This document shows positions 7,899-16,055 of a DNA stretch of 64,000 bases, in pieces (position 1 is the stretch's first letter; every line of letters begins with the position of its first letter). The DNA is from Roseiarcus fermentans (lineage in GTDB: Bacteria; Pseudomonadota; Alphaproteobacteria; Rhizobiales; Beijerinckiaceae). A program made the translations under genes and the position numbers. The notes under the pieces are model-generated. The model did no database searches, was not told the DNA's origin, and saw only the letters and a program-made list of their open reading frames with translations. Where the stretch lies: NCBI RefSeq assembly GCF_003315135.1, contig NZ_QNRK01000020.1, positions 62,001-126,000 on the forward strand. Reading direction: 5' to 3'.

Positions 7899-7923
7899 GG
7901 AACCAACCTGCTTCACAGGCGTT
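7899..7923 (+). promoter_or_regulatory. sigma-EcfG promoter for the secreted protein at 8012
   Basis: GGAAC (7899-7903), a 16-nt spacer and CGTT (7920-7923) match the general-stress consensus exactly. It starts 16 bp after the DUF6496 stop and points to the ORF at 8012, so that ORF probably has its own stress promoter. Confidence 0.75.
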
Positions 7924-8011
7924 GATGGCGGTCGCATTTCGGCCACGATGAAGCCGGGGTCGAGGCGGCGCAGAGCGAGGAGCTCTGCCGGCTCGAACCT
8001 GGGGATGAGGA

Positions 8012-8392
8012 ATGGACCGGTCGGATCGGAGGCGCTGGCGGGCGATCGGAACGGCGCTCGCGCTTTGCATCGTTCTCTGTCCGCAGACCGGCGTCGCAGT
8101 CCTGGCGCAAGAGGGCGCCGGAAAGTCAGCGGGGCGCACGGGCGCGCCGGGGCAGGGCGAAACGCGCGACGGCTGGTTCTCCGCCGTCGCCGGGCGAGGT
8201 TGCGATGCGACGGGCCTGTGCGTCTGCATCGAGCGGCGCGGCGCGGGCGCCGGCGACTTCGTCTACACCTACGCGCCCGGCGAAGCGACGGAGCTGGAAC
8301 GGGATCGCTCGCCGACGACGGTTCGCGCGACCGGGCTCGCCGACGACGCCTCCAGGCTGGACGACGAGCCGCGCTTCTCGCCCAACAGCTAG
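8012..8392 (+). CDS. small secreted protein of unknown function
   Basis: This 126-residue protein has a signal peptide (about residues 1-33: basic RRRWR start, hydrophobic AIGTALALCIVLC core, cleavage after VLAQ). The mature part contains RGCDATGLCVCIERRG with three cysteines close together, which could form disulfides or bind metal, and is otherwise polar. A GATGAGG-like RBS precedes the ATG and an exact EcfG promoter lies about 90 bp upstream. I recognise no family. The promoter and signal peptide argue that it is real. Confidence 0.6.
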   Translation: MDRSDRRRWRAIGTALALCIVLCPQTGVAVLAQEGAGKSAGRTGAPGQGETRDGWFSAVAGRGCDATGLCVCIERRGAGAGDFVYTYAPGEATELERDRSPTTVRATGLADDASRLDDEPRFSPNS

Positions 8393-8591
8393 CGCATCCG
8401 GCGAAGTCCAATGGCGCTCATAACCGGGCGCTCGCGTCGCTCGCGCATTTCCTTGTTTTCTTCTTGTGGAATGGTGGTGGATGCAATCCCTGCTGGCAGG
8501 GAAAGGAGAGGGATTTTCTTCGATTCCAGGGCTGTCTGGCCGAAAAATGCCTGCCTAACCAACGGATTGACCGACGATTATCGCCGAAATG

Positions 8592-8796
8592 GTAACTCCC
8601 AAGCCGGCAGCGAATAGCGCCGTCATCGCGAGCGAAGCGAAGCGATCCAGGGCCGCTGGGCCGCTGTTGCGCCCTCTGATCGTCCCGCCGCCCTTCGTTG
8701 CGAGCAGAAGACGGAGCGATTTTTTCCGCAGGAGGCAAGCGGCGGCATGGGTTGCTTCGTCGCTTCGCTCCTCGCAATGACGGGGTTGGGAGTAAC
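8592..8796. mobile_element. 205-bp MITE-like element, copy A
   Basis: A 205-bp element is flanked by the 8-bp direct repeat CCGAAATG (8584-8591 and 8797-8804). Its ends are inverted: GTAACTCCC on the left and GGGAGTAAC on the right. Inside the ends are longer imperfect inverted repeats built on GCGAGCGAAGCGA-like sequence. A nearly identical 205-bp copy sits at 61889-62093, inside an ABC-transporter gene. It encodes no transposase. GTAA-starting ends with 8-bp duplications resemble the IS66 family, so mobilisation by such a transposase is possible (inference). Confidence 0.88.
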
Positions 8797-8803
8797 CCGA
8801 AAT

Positions 8804-9008
8804 GTAACTCCCAAGCCGCCGTCAGGGGGGCGCGGCCAAGATCTGCCGTATGCCCCGCGTCGCCGCGCTTCGACGTCGGCGCAGGCGGCCCCTGGATCGC
8901 CGCGTCGCCCTTCGGGCTCCTCGCGAGGACGGCCGGGAAGCGTCATCGCCCGCCTCGGCGTCGACGACCGCCCGTCATTCCCAAGGCGCCCCTAGGCTTG
9001 GCGGTTAC
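8804..9008. mobile_element. diverged 205-bp element sharing the same termini
   Basis: Directly next to copy A, a second 205-bp segment starts GTAACTCCCAAGCC and ends GGCTTGGCGGTTAC, so its termini are inverted repeats related to those of copy A. The interior differs, though a related palindromic core (GGATCGCCGCGTCG region, about 8893) is present. Its flanks, GCCGAAAT before copy A (8583-8590) and GCCGAAAG after it (9009-9016), match at 7 of 8 positions, as expected for an old target duplication. Copy A apparently inserted at its left edge. Confidence 0.6.
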
Positions 9009-9061
9009 GCCGAAAGTCCCTAAGCGGCCGAGCAGGAATTCGGCGCACGAATTGATTGCGA

Positions 9062-9088
9062 GCGGAGACGTCATTCTGACGTCTCCGC
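9062..9088 (-). terminator. 27-nt perfect hairpin over the aminotransferase stop codon
   Basis: Two 12-nt arms, GCGGAGACGTCA and TGACGTCTCCGC, are perfectly complementary around a 3-nt loop. On the minus strand the stop codon of the aminotransferase gene begins at the 3' edge of the loop, so the hairpin holds the last codons and the stop. No run of T follows, so it may be a weak or factor-dependent terminator, or may protect the 3' end of the mRNA. Confidence 0.5.
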
Positions 9089-10408
9089 CAACGACTCTAA
9101 TGCCTCGGCCATGGCGGTCAGAAAAATGTCGGCGTGCCCGCGAGCGAATGGCAGTGGAGGCCGTATCTTAAGCACGTGGCCGTCAAAGCCAGAGGCGCTG
9201 ATCAGGATGTTTTTACGCCTGAGTTCATTGACTAACTGTGTCGCTATTCCTGGGGCGGGCGCCTTGGTGTCGGTATCACTGACGAATTCTACGCCAATAA
9301 ATAGGCCCGCGCCGCGCACATCTCCGATGCAAGCGTGCCGCCGCGCAAGGCGCTCCAGACCGCCAACGATATAGCGGCCGACTTCCAGCGCGTTGGCTTG
9401 CAGGTTCTCGTCCCTGATGACGTCCAGCACCGCCAACCCGGCCGCACAGGACACTGGGTTGCCGCCGAAGGTGCTGAAGTAGCGCGCCGTCGCCGCGAAG
9501 TCGGTCAGGACTTCTGGCCGCGCCACCAAGCCTGCAAGGGGTACGCCATTCCCCATGGGTTTGCCTATGATGACGATATCCGGGACGACGCCGTGGCGTT
9601 GAAAGCCCCACATCGTGTCGCCCAAGCGGGCGAACCCCGGCTGAACCTCGTCGGCGATGAAGACTCCACCGGCGCGTCGAATGGCTTCGACGGCAGGGGT
9701 AAGAAATCCAGGTGGATTGGGTAGGACGCCGTCGCTCGAAAAAATGGTGTCGACCACCAGCGCCGCCGGCTTGACGCCATGTCGTTTGAGATCGGCGATG
9801 GCGCATTCCACGTGGCCGGCGAAAATCTCACCGACGTTGGGGCCCAGCCGATACGAATTGGGAGCAGGCGCCGTTCTGACGTGTTGACCGAGCGGCACAC
9901 CTTCTCCCAGCGAGGGCGAAAACTCGGACACGGCAGCCGTGACGCCGTGATAGGCGTTTTCTGTTACGATGACGCCGGCGGCGCCGGTAAAACGCTTCGC
10001 AACCCTTATCGCCAGATCGGCCGACTCGCTACCGGTGCAGGTGAACATGACCTTCCCGAGTTCCTCCGGGAACATCGCGATCAGGCGTTCGGCATAAGTG
10101 ACAACGATATCGTAGAGGTAGCGGGTGTGAGTATTCAGGGTAGCCGCCTGATGCGAGATCGCCTCCACGACGCGCGGGTGGCAATGCCCCACCGACGGCA
10201 CATTGTTGTAGACGTCGAGATATCGCTCTCCATTCGCGCCGTATAGCCAGACTCCCTCGGCACCGATCACGTGGATGGGCTCTTCGTAAAACAACTGATA
10301 GGAGGGACCGAGCACCCGATTGCGGCGCTTCAAAAGGTCGCTGACATCCGCGGTGAGTCGCCCACTCTGGCGCGGATCGAATGCGTTGACCATCAATGGA
10401 CGCGACAT
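9071..10408 (-). CDS. class-III PLP enzyme, likely phospho-lyase (PHYKPL/ETNPPL-like)
   Basis: The protein is 445 residues with a class-III aminotransferase fold. The N-terminal signature [19 protein letters not shown] and [10 protein letters not shown] is characteristic of the subgroup containing human 5-phosphohydroxylysine and ethanolamine-phosphate phospho-lyases, rather than ordinary omega-transaminases. The PLP-binding motif is [10 protein letters not shown], and the Schiff-base lysine is in [12 protein letters not shown] phosphotransferase lies 11 bp upstream in the same operon, which fits a kinase then phospho-lyase pathway: an amino-alcohol is phosphorylated, then loses phosphate and ammonia. 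Ordinary transamination is the alternative. Confidence 0.82.
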   Translation of the reverse strand: MSRPLMVNAFDPRQSGRLTADVSDLLKRRNRVLGPSYQLFYEEPIHVIGAEGVWLYGANGERYLDVYNNVPSVGHCHPRVVEAISHQAATLNTHTRYLYDIVVTYAERLIAMFPEELGKVMFTCTGSESADLAIRVAKRFTGAAGVIVTENAYHGVTAAVSEFSPSLGEGVPLGQHVRTAPAPNSYRLGPNVGEIFAGHVECAIADLKRHGVKPAALVVDTIFSSDGVLPNPPGFLTPAVEAIRRAGGVFIADEVQPGFARLGDTMWGFQRHGVVPDIVIIGKPMGNGVPLAGLVARPEVLTDFAATARYFSTFGGNPVSCAAGLAVLDVIRDENLQANALEVGRYIVGGLERLARRHACIGDVRGAGLFIGVEFVSDTDTKAPAPGIATQLVNELRRKNILISASGFDGHVLKIRPPLPFARGHADIFLTAMAEALESLAETSE

Positions 10409-10419
10409 GCTTCACCTTG

Positions 10420-11463
10420 TCAGTTGGCGCAAAACCTTTGTCGCGCGGTCTCGGAGGACATGTGGCTCAACCGGTCAAGGCCGTCCCAGGCGAGGGCGTT
10501 GTTTTTGAGGATGTAGTCACGATTTTCAGGATAACGTTCCGCGCGCCAGCCGGTGACGAGAACCGTGACCAGGAAGCGCGTGGCGATAAGATCCGGCAGA
10601 AGCTCAAACTCGTCCGGGGAGAGCGGGATAACGCTCTGATAGGCGTCAATGAAATCGCGAGGCCCTTCAAGCGCGTCGGCTGATGCCGATAGATGGTGGG
10701 CGGCTCCGATGGCCACGTCGTTGACGAGCTGGGTTCGAACAAGGTCCCCGAAATCGATGACGCCTGCGACTCGGTCAGGGTCCGTAGGATCGACCAGGAC
10801 ATTATGCGTGCTGAAGTCGTTGTGAACAACCTGGGTGCGCAGCCCCGGCAAGCGCGGTCTGACCGCGGCCTCGAAACGATGCAATGCTGTCTGTGCAAGG
10901 GCGAACTTCTCGCGTCCGCGCACGGACGCAAGCAGCGGCTCCAGCCGATGGGCGTGCTTGATATCCCAGGCGAGTTCGTAGTCAGCTGAGGGATGGCGAA
11001 AATTGGCGAGCGCCAGGCCGAGTCGCGCAAGTGTCGAGCCAAGCTCACGACGCTGGTCGCGGGTTCTTGGCGTCTCGTGCAGCGATCGACCCTGCAAGAA
11101 GCTGAGCAACCGCACAGTCCGGGGGGCGCTCTCGCCGATCGCCACGCGGACCGCAGTCGCGCCGCCGAGGGTTTTGCAGACGCGCGGAACCGGAAGATGC
11201 GGATCAGCGCCCGCAATCCACAGCAGCGCCGCTGTCTGCAAGTTTGTTATGTCGGGCGATTCGGCCGGATTGGTGATCTTGAGCACGGAGTCGACGCCGG
11301 TCGCGTCACGTAAACGGAACATCTCGTCCCGCTCGCTCGCGAGCCTCTTTGCCGAAGTCTCCAGACCGAAATGTTCACGCGCAATGTCGACGGCCTCGCT
11401 TTCGGAGACTCGGGGCGATGGCGTCGAAAGAATCGTCGCAAGGATCGCATCAGTACGGGACAT
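10420..11463 (-). CDS. APH-family phosphotransferase, hydroxylysine-kinase-like
   Basis: The protein is 347 residues from ATG 11463 with a protein-kinase-like fold. The catalytic loop VVHNDFSTHNVLVD has the H-x-D-x(4)-N pattern, and VAGVIDFGDL supplies the metal-binding aspartate. These are hallmarks of the aminoglycoside/choline/homoserine kinase group. Being upstream of a PHYKPL-like enzyme in the same operon, it most likely phosphorylates an amino-alcohol such as 5-hydroxylysine or a related compound. An antibiotic-resistance role is unlikely in this context. The substrate is inferred. Confidence 0.8.
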   Translation of the reverse strand: MSRTDAILATILSTPSPRVSESEAVDIAREHFGLETSAKRLASERDEMFRLRDATGVDSVLKITNPAESPDITNLQTAALLWIAGADPHLPVPRVCKTLGGATAVRVAIGESAPRTVRLLSFLQGRSLHETPRTRDQRRELGSTLARLGLALANFRHPSADYELAWDIKHAHRLEPLLASVRGREKFALAQTALHRFEAAVRPRLPGLRTQVVHNDFSTHNVLVDPTDPDRVAGVIDFGDLVRTQLVNDVAIGAAHHLSASADALEGPRDFIDAYQSVIPLSPDEFELLPDLIATRFLVTVLVTGWRAERYPENRDYILKNNALAWDGLDRLSHMSSETARQRFCAN

Positions 11464-11616
11464 GGGAGCCCGATCCAACTGTGTGCTGCTGTTTGACTGG
11501 ACAGCGACAATTCGGCGCGGAATGGCAGTCCGGGCTTCCGACAAGGCGGCCCGCAAGGTCCGACCGCTCGTGCGAGGAACTCCTCGCCGTTCCATGATTG
11601 CGGGTCGAAGCCATGC

Positions 11617-12831
11617 TCAAATCACCTTCTCGGATTTCATCAGCGCCAAATCGATGTCCGAGACGCCGAGCAGATCGCGCAACACCTCCTCCGTGTGCTC
11701 CCCAAGCATAGGCGCCGCGCGATAGTCTACGGGCGAATCCGACAGGTTCAGCGGACTCTTGAGCGTCGGTACGTTCACGTTTGTTTTGTGTCGGGCCTCT
11801 TTCTGTATGCCACGATGGCGCACCTGCGGGTCCGCGAACACTTGAGCAAGCGTATTGATGGGCCCACAAGGCACGCCCGCGGCGCTCAGCCTGCGCACCA
11901 GGTGCGCCGTATCATGAATGGAGAGGGCCTTCGCAAGAAGCGCGAACAGCGCGGCGCGGTTTTGGACGCGATGGGTGTTGGTGTCGAAGCGGGGGTCTCG
12001 CTTCAACTCCGGTTGGTCGATGGCGTCTGCTAGAGCCTGGAATTGTCCGTTATTGCCTGCCGCAACGATGATTTCGCCATCTGCCGTCGCAAACACTTCA
12101 GACGGAGCCGCGACCGGGTTGGCGTTGCCTATGCGGGCTGGCGTCTTGCCGGTCATGAGATAGCCGAGCGCCAAGTGTCCGCTGACGGAGACGGAAGCGT
12201 CGAGCATGACGGAATCGATAAATTGGCCACGCCCTGTCTGATCGCGCTGCATCAGCGCGCCTAGAATGGAGATGGTCGCGTAGAGCCCCGTGAAAACATC
12301 CGTGATCGGCACTGACGTTCGCATCGGACCTGCGCCCGGAACGCCATCCGGGCGCCCGCATGTGCTCATCAAGCCGGACATTCCCTGTAGGACAAAATCA
12401 TAGGCAGGTCGCGTCGCGTACGGGCCCTCCTGTCCGAAGCCAGTCATGGAGCAATAGATGAGGCGAGGATTTTCTCGTCTCAGCGACTCGTAATCGAGGC
12501 CATATCGCTTCAGCGATTGCGCTTTATAGTTCTCGACCAGCACGTCCGATTGTGCCGCAAGCCGTCGCACCAAATCCTGACCTCGCTCTGTCGTGATGTC
12601 GACAGCAACGGATTTCTTGCTCCGGTTGAATGCCAGGAAGAAGGCGGAATCGTTTGTCTCGGCGCCGGATTGGTCCTTGAGAAACGGCCCCATTCGCCGG
12701 GTGTCGTCGCCATCGCCCGGCTTTTCGATCTTGATGACCTCTGCGCCGAGATCGGCGAGCGTTTGGGTCGCTAAAGGTCCCCCAACAACGCGGGTAAGAT
12801 CGAGGACGCGCACATCGCCCAGAACAGTCAT
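11617..12831 (-). CDS. class-III (CaiB/BaiF) CoA-transferase, itaconate-CoA-transferase-like
   Basis: The protein is 404 residues from ATG 12831 and moves CoA from a donor acyl-CoA to a carboxylic acid through an enzyme-bound aspartyl anhydride. It has the family N-terminus LGDVRVLDLTRVVGGPLATQ, the block SKKSVAVDI, and the expected catalytic Asp near residue 178 in ITDVFTGLY. Upstream on the same strand are an HTD2-type hydratase, an acyl-CoA dehydrogenase and a CitE remnant. That set matches the itaconate locus of Pseudomonas (Ict, Ich, Ccl). Succinyl-CoA:itaconate or mesaconate transferase is the best guess. Confidence 0.85.
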   Translation of the reverse strand: MTVLGDVRVLDLTRVVGGPLATQTLADLGAEVIKIEKPGDGDDTRRMGPFLKDQSGAETNDSAFFLAFNRSKKSVAVDITTERGQDLVRRLAAQSDVLVENYKAQSLKRYGLDYESLRRENPRLIYCSMTGFGQEGPYATRPAYDFVLQGMSGLMSTCGRPDGVPGAGPMRTSVPITDVFTGLYATISILGALMQRDQTGRGQFIDSVMLDASVSVSGHLALGYLMTGKTPARIGNANPVAAPSEVFATADGEIIVAAGNNGQFQALADAIDQPELKRDPRFDTNTHRVQNRAALFALLAKALSIHDTAHLVRRLSAAGVPCGPINTLAQVFADPQVRHRGIQKEARHKTNVNVPTLKSPLNLSDSPVDYRAAPMLGEHTEEVLRDLLGVSDIDLALMKSEKVI

Positions 12832-13008
12832 GCCGGCCTCGCAAACTTTGGGAAACATGCAATCAGACATTGGCGTTGCGCCGGCCGCGAGCGCCCAAAG
12901 TGGTCCGTTTCGTCTTGCATCGGGCGCATGTCGATCACCATTCGATCTCCCCGGGATCCCGTGGGACGCAATCTTAACAGGGATTCCCACCGCATTCAAT
13001 ATATGAAA

Positions 13009-13032
13009 TGTCATTCCGGTTTCTGAATGACA
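13009..13032. promoter_or_regulatory. inverted repeat, possible operator for the IclR regulator
   Basis: TGTCATTC (13009-13016) and GAATGACA (13025-13032) form a perfect inverted repeat with an 8-nt spacer, about 180 bp upstream of the CoA-transferase start in an AT-richer patch. The half-site TGAATGAC recurs upstream of the liv operon (29771) and, as TGAATGTC, at the iclR promoter (30911). Binding by the IclR-type protein encoded at 30037 is an inference. Confidence 0.4.
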
Positions 13033-13039
13033 AAGCCCC

Positions 13040-13205
13040 TGAGCGCCCGGGAGTCTGCGCTGCGGCGGCGATCTTGCGGACGAACGGCCGCGTCACCTCC
13101 TGCTCCTCAGCGGCCACGGAATGCTGGAGGTCGACAATCACCGCATCTTCGTCGGCAGGGCCGCAACCCTCGCAGGGTTCCGGGCGCGAAGAGTATCCCC
13201 AGGAG
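13040..13205 (-). pseudogene. remnant of a CitE/HpcH-HpaI-type lyase (citramalyl-CoA-lyase-like)
   Basis: Between the hydratase and CoA-transferase genes the minus strand encodes a short N-terminal start (LLGILFAPGTLRGL), then in another frame DEDAVIVDLQHSVAAEEQEV. This resembles the CitE start of the type LFVPG followed by ADAVILDLEDSVAPAEK. Nothing of the rest of the protein remains, so it is a frameshifted, truncated remnant. In itaconate catabolism the CitE-like enzyme Ccl splits citramalyl-CoA to pyruvate and acetyl-CoA, so its loss here is informative. The similarity is short and judged by eye. Confidence 0.5.
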
Positions 13206-13219
13206 GTTCAGAGCTGGGC

Positions 13220-14077
13220 TTACGTCCACGAAGCTTCGGCCGCCAAGCAGGCTGGCCCATTCTCCTTGGCCGTCCAGAGCTTCAGCATGTCGCCTTGATC
13301 GGTCGCATGGAGCGCAAACCCGTCATCGTCGAAGAGCGGAAAGAGGCCACGAAAGATGAACCGGCTCGGCGGCGCGCCGCGCAGCTCGGTGGCGTAGTTG
13401 CAGAGGAGCGCCGCCTGCATCGGCGCATGGACGACGAGCCCGGGATAGCCCTCGACCTGGGTCGCGTAGCGGCGGTCGTAATGGATGCGGTGACTGTTGA
13501 AGGTCAACGCCGAATAGCGGAACAGCAGCGGCGGCTCAACCTTCATCGGGCGCTGATGATCGCCTTGCTCAGCCTGCGGGACGTTCGTCACGCGGGCCGG
13601 CGCGTCGAGGCCGCGATAGACAATATCCTGCCTTTCCTCGAGCACGAGCCGACCGTTCGCCTCGAGGCGATGCCGCGCCGTGACAAAGCAGAGCGCGCCG
13701 GTTCGGCCTTCCTTCAGTACGACATCCTCTATTCGCGAAAAGCGCTTCACCGCGTCGTTGACCTTCAGATCGCCGTGGAAGGCAAGGGCGCCGCCGGCCC
13801 ACATGCGGCGTGGCAGCGGTACGGGGGGCAAAAAGCCGCCGCGCGCCAGATGACCGTCCGCCCCGAGTTGTTCTGTCGGGACAGCCGGCTGAGCGAGGCA
13901 GAAATGGATAAGCGGCGGGACGGCCTCGCCGGGTTTGGGCGGCTCGCCCGGGAAATTGAAGGTCGCATGATATTTACGGACCAGATCCTCGCTGACAATG
14001 TCGACACCGATGGCCTCGCGACCGATCCAACCGCGCAATTGCGCGATGTCGACGACTGGAGACGTCTTGCTCAACAC
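13220..14077 (-). CDS. HTD2-type acyl-CoA hydratase (mesaconyl-/itaconyl-CoA-hydratase-like)
   Basis: The protein is 285 residues with a GTG start that overlaps the dehydrogenase stop by one base. It is a double-hotdog protein: an FAS1-like dehydratase N-terminal half and a C-terminal half carrying LTFNSHRIHYDRRYA, the conserved HYD hydratase motif. Enzymes of this shape hydrate mesaconyl-C4-CoA, 3-methylfumaryl-CoA or itaconyl-CoA. The adjacent CoA-transferase and CitE remnant favour itaconyl- or mesaconyl-CoA as substrate. Which isomer cannot be decided from sequence. Confidence 0.82.
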   Translation of the reverse strand: MLSKTSPVVDIAQLRGWIGREAIGVDIVSEDLVRKYHATFNFPGEPPKPGEAVPPLIHFCLAQPAVPTEQLGADGHLARGGFLPPVPLPRRMWAGGALAFHGDLKVNDAVKRFSRIEDVVLKEGRTGALCFVTARHRLEANGRLVLEERQDIVYRGLDAPARVTNVPQAEQGDHQRPMKVEPPLLFRYSALTFNSHRIHYDRRYATQVEGYPGLVVHAPMQAALLCNYATELRGAPPSRFIFRGLFPLFDDDGFALHATDQGDMLKLWTAKENGPACLAAEASWT

Positions 14078-15234
14078 TAGTAGGACCTCGGCATATCGAG
14101 CACATGCTCAGCGATGTAGGACAAGATCAGATTTGTCGAGATCGGTGCGACCTGGTAGAGGCGCGTTTCGCGGAATTTCCGCTCGATGTCGTATTCCTCG
14201 GCGAAACCGAAGCCGCCGTGGGTCTGGATACAGGCGTTGGCCGCCTCGAAGGAAGCGTCGGCTGCGAGCATCTTGGCCATGTTGGCCTCCGCGCCGGAGT
14301 TTTCTTCGGCCTCGTAGCGGCGGATCGCCTCGCGCACCATGAGCTCGGCCGCGCGCATATTCGCGTAGGCTTTCGCGATTGGGAACTGGACGCCCTGGTT
14401 CTGCCCGATCGGGCGGCCGAACACATGCCGCTCCTTCGCGTAGGACGACGCCTTCTCGATGAACCATTTCGCATCGCCGATACATTCCGAAGCGATCAGG
14501 ATGCGCTCGGCATTCATGCCCGAGAGGATGTAGCGGAAGCCCTCGCCTTCCTCGCCGACGAGGTTCTCCGCCGGCACGCGGACATTGTCGAAGAACACCT
14601 CGGTCGTGGCGTGGTTCATCATGGTCCGGATCGGCCGGATGGTGAGCCCGGCCTTGAGCGCTTCGCGCATGTCGAGGATGAACACAGAGAGCCCGGCCGT
14701 GCGCTTGGCGGTTTCCTCGCGCGGGGTGGTCCGGGCGAGCAACAACATCAGGTCCGACTGGGCGGCGCGGCTCGTCCAGATTTTTTGGCCGTTGACGACG
14801 TAGTGGTCGTCTTGTCGTCGCGCGCTCGTTCGCAGCGCCGTCGTGTCCGTGCCGCTACCGGGTTCCGTCACGCCGAAGGCTTGGAGCCGCAGTTCGCCGG
14901 CTGCAATCCTGGGCAGATATCGCCGCTTCTGTTGCAGCGAACCATGCCGCAGCACCGTTCCCATCACATACATCTGCGCATGGCAGGCGGCGCCGTTGCA
15001 GCCTTGCCGCTGGATCTCCTCCATGATGACCGCCGCGGCCGACAGCGGTAGGCCAGCGCCGCCATACTCCTCAGGGATGAGCGCCGACAGGAAGCCGCTC
15101 GCCGTCAGGGCCGCGACGAAGTCCGCCGGGTAGGCCATCTCGCGGTCGAGTTTTCGCCAGTACTCGCCCGGAAAGCCGTGGCAAACCTTCGCGACTGCGT
15201 CGCGGATCTCCGAATGGTTGGACGCATGATACAT
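14077..15234 (-). CDS. acyl-CoA dehydrogenase (isovaleryl-type catalytic base)
   Basis: The 385-residue flavoprotein starts at ATG 15234, preceded by GAGG. It has the ACAD block FGVTEPGSGTDT, the middle beta domain, and QTHGGFGFAEEYDIER near the C-terminus. The usual C-terminal catalytic Glu (Y-E-G) is replaced by YQVAP. A Glu near residue 243 in MNAERILIA occupies the alternative catalytic position used by isovaleryl-CoA dehydrogenase, so activity is expected. It is first in the minus-strand operon with the hydratase and CoA-transferase. Pseudomonas itaconate loci also carry an ACAD. Substrate unknown, probably branched or short-chain. Confidence 0.9.
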   Translation of the reverse strand: MYHASNHSEIRDAVAKVCHGFPGEYWRKLDREMAYPADFVAALTASGFLSALIPEEYGGAGLPLSAAAVIMEEIQRQGCNGAACHAQMYVMGTVLRHGSLQQKRRYLPRIAAGELRLQAFGVTEPGSGTDTTALRTSARRQDDHYVVNGQKIWTSRAAQSDLMLLLARTTPREETAKRTAGLSVFILDMREALKAGLTIRPIRTMMNHATTEVFFDNVRVPAENLVGEEGEGFRYILSGMNAERILIASECIGDAKWFIEKASSYAKERHVFGRPIGQNQGVQFPIAKAYANMRAAELMVREAIRRYEAEENSGAEANMAKMLAADASFEAANACIQTHGGFGFAEEYDIERKFRETRLYQVAPISTNLILSYIAEHVLDMPRSY

Positions 15235-16055
15235 AGGAACCTCTGAAATATCAGGAGCGTCGGCGACCGCACGTCCGGTTTGACTCGCCACGAGCAGGGT
15301 TCGACTCAGCGGTGATGTGCGCATCTTTGGTTGAGAGCCTGGCGCCTTCCCGACCTGCTGCGCCAGACCCTGAGATCCTTGTCGGAGCGGACACGAGCGA
15401 GTCCCGTTTGCCGCGGCTTTTCGCGACGACCGCAGAGCAACGGGCGCGTCGTTCGCCTCCGGAGCAAAAGCACCGCGGTCGCAGCCGCAGCGCCGATGCT
15501 CGCCACGCGACCGGTCTGATCGTCACGGCTCCGCCGCAACGTCGCCGGCTGCAGCGTTCCCTCTTTGTTTGCGCTTCTCTGATCAAGATCCCCGCCTCTT
15601 GCGATTGACGCTTCCCATCGCCGCCCCCGTCGTGTATCGCATTCACAACAGAGAGTGCCTTTCACAATTCAGTGGACGCTATTCATATATGAGCCGCGCC
15701 GCCAATCAAGGCCCATCGCCAAAATCGCCTGCCACGCCCGCGACGCAACGGCGATCCGCAGGTCGCTGGCGCAATGGGGAGCGTGCGCCGCTTCGTGGCC
15801 GTCGCGCACACAGAGGCGGGCGGCGGCGCGGGGATCGAATGGCGCGCACGCTCGCGAGCGAGCCGCCCGTGGGTTCTCCAAAGCGCGGCCAGGCGTCCAC
15901 TGTGTCGGCGTCGGGCGGTCGCCAAGGCGGGACATCGAACCGCGGGCTGTGGATCTCGCTATCGCGCTAACTGGACAGGCGTCGTGAGCAGTGTCCGCTG
16001 GGCGAGCGCCGCATCGCGGCGGGATGCGTGGCGCCGATGAGCAAGGAACGCTTCC
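15235..16055. other. 821-bp divergent intergenic region, regulatory and possibly relic sequence
   Basis: This separates two divergent acyl-CoA operons. Around 15640-15690 there is an AT-richer patch with GCATTCAC and ATTCATATATGA, similar to the TGAATG-type motif seen at 13009, 29771 and 30911. It is a plausible promoter/operator region for both operons. ORFs of 60-160 residues occur but have no domain, and I see no convincing gene. Confidence 0.5.

Noticed and set aside
8418-8946. Short proteins with IARSEATKQ-type sequence
   Set aside because: They are translations of the MITE palindromes, repeated at 61920; not genes.
9071-10408. The class-III PLP enzyme as a 6-aminohexanoate transaminase (NylD-like)
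   Set aside because: Its signatures and the adjacent kinase fit the phospho-lyase subgroup better; kept only as an alternative.
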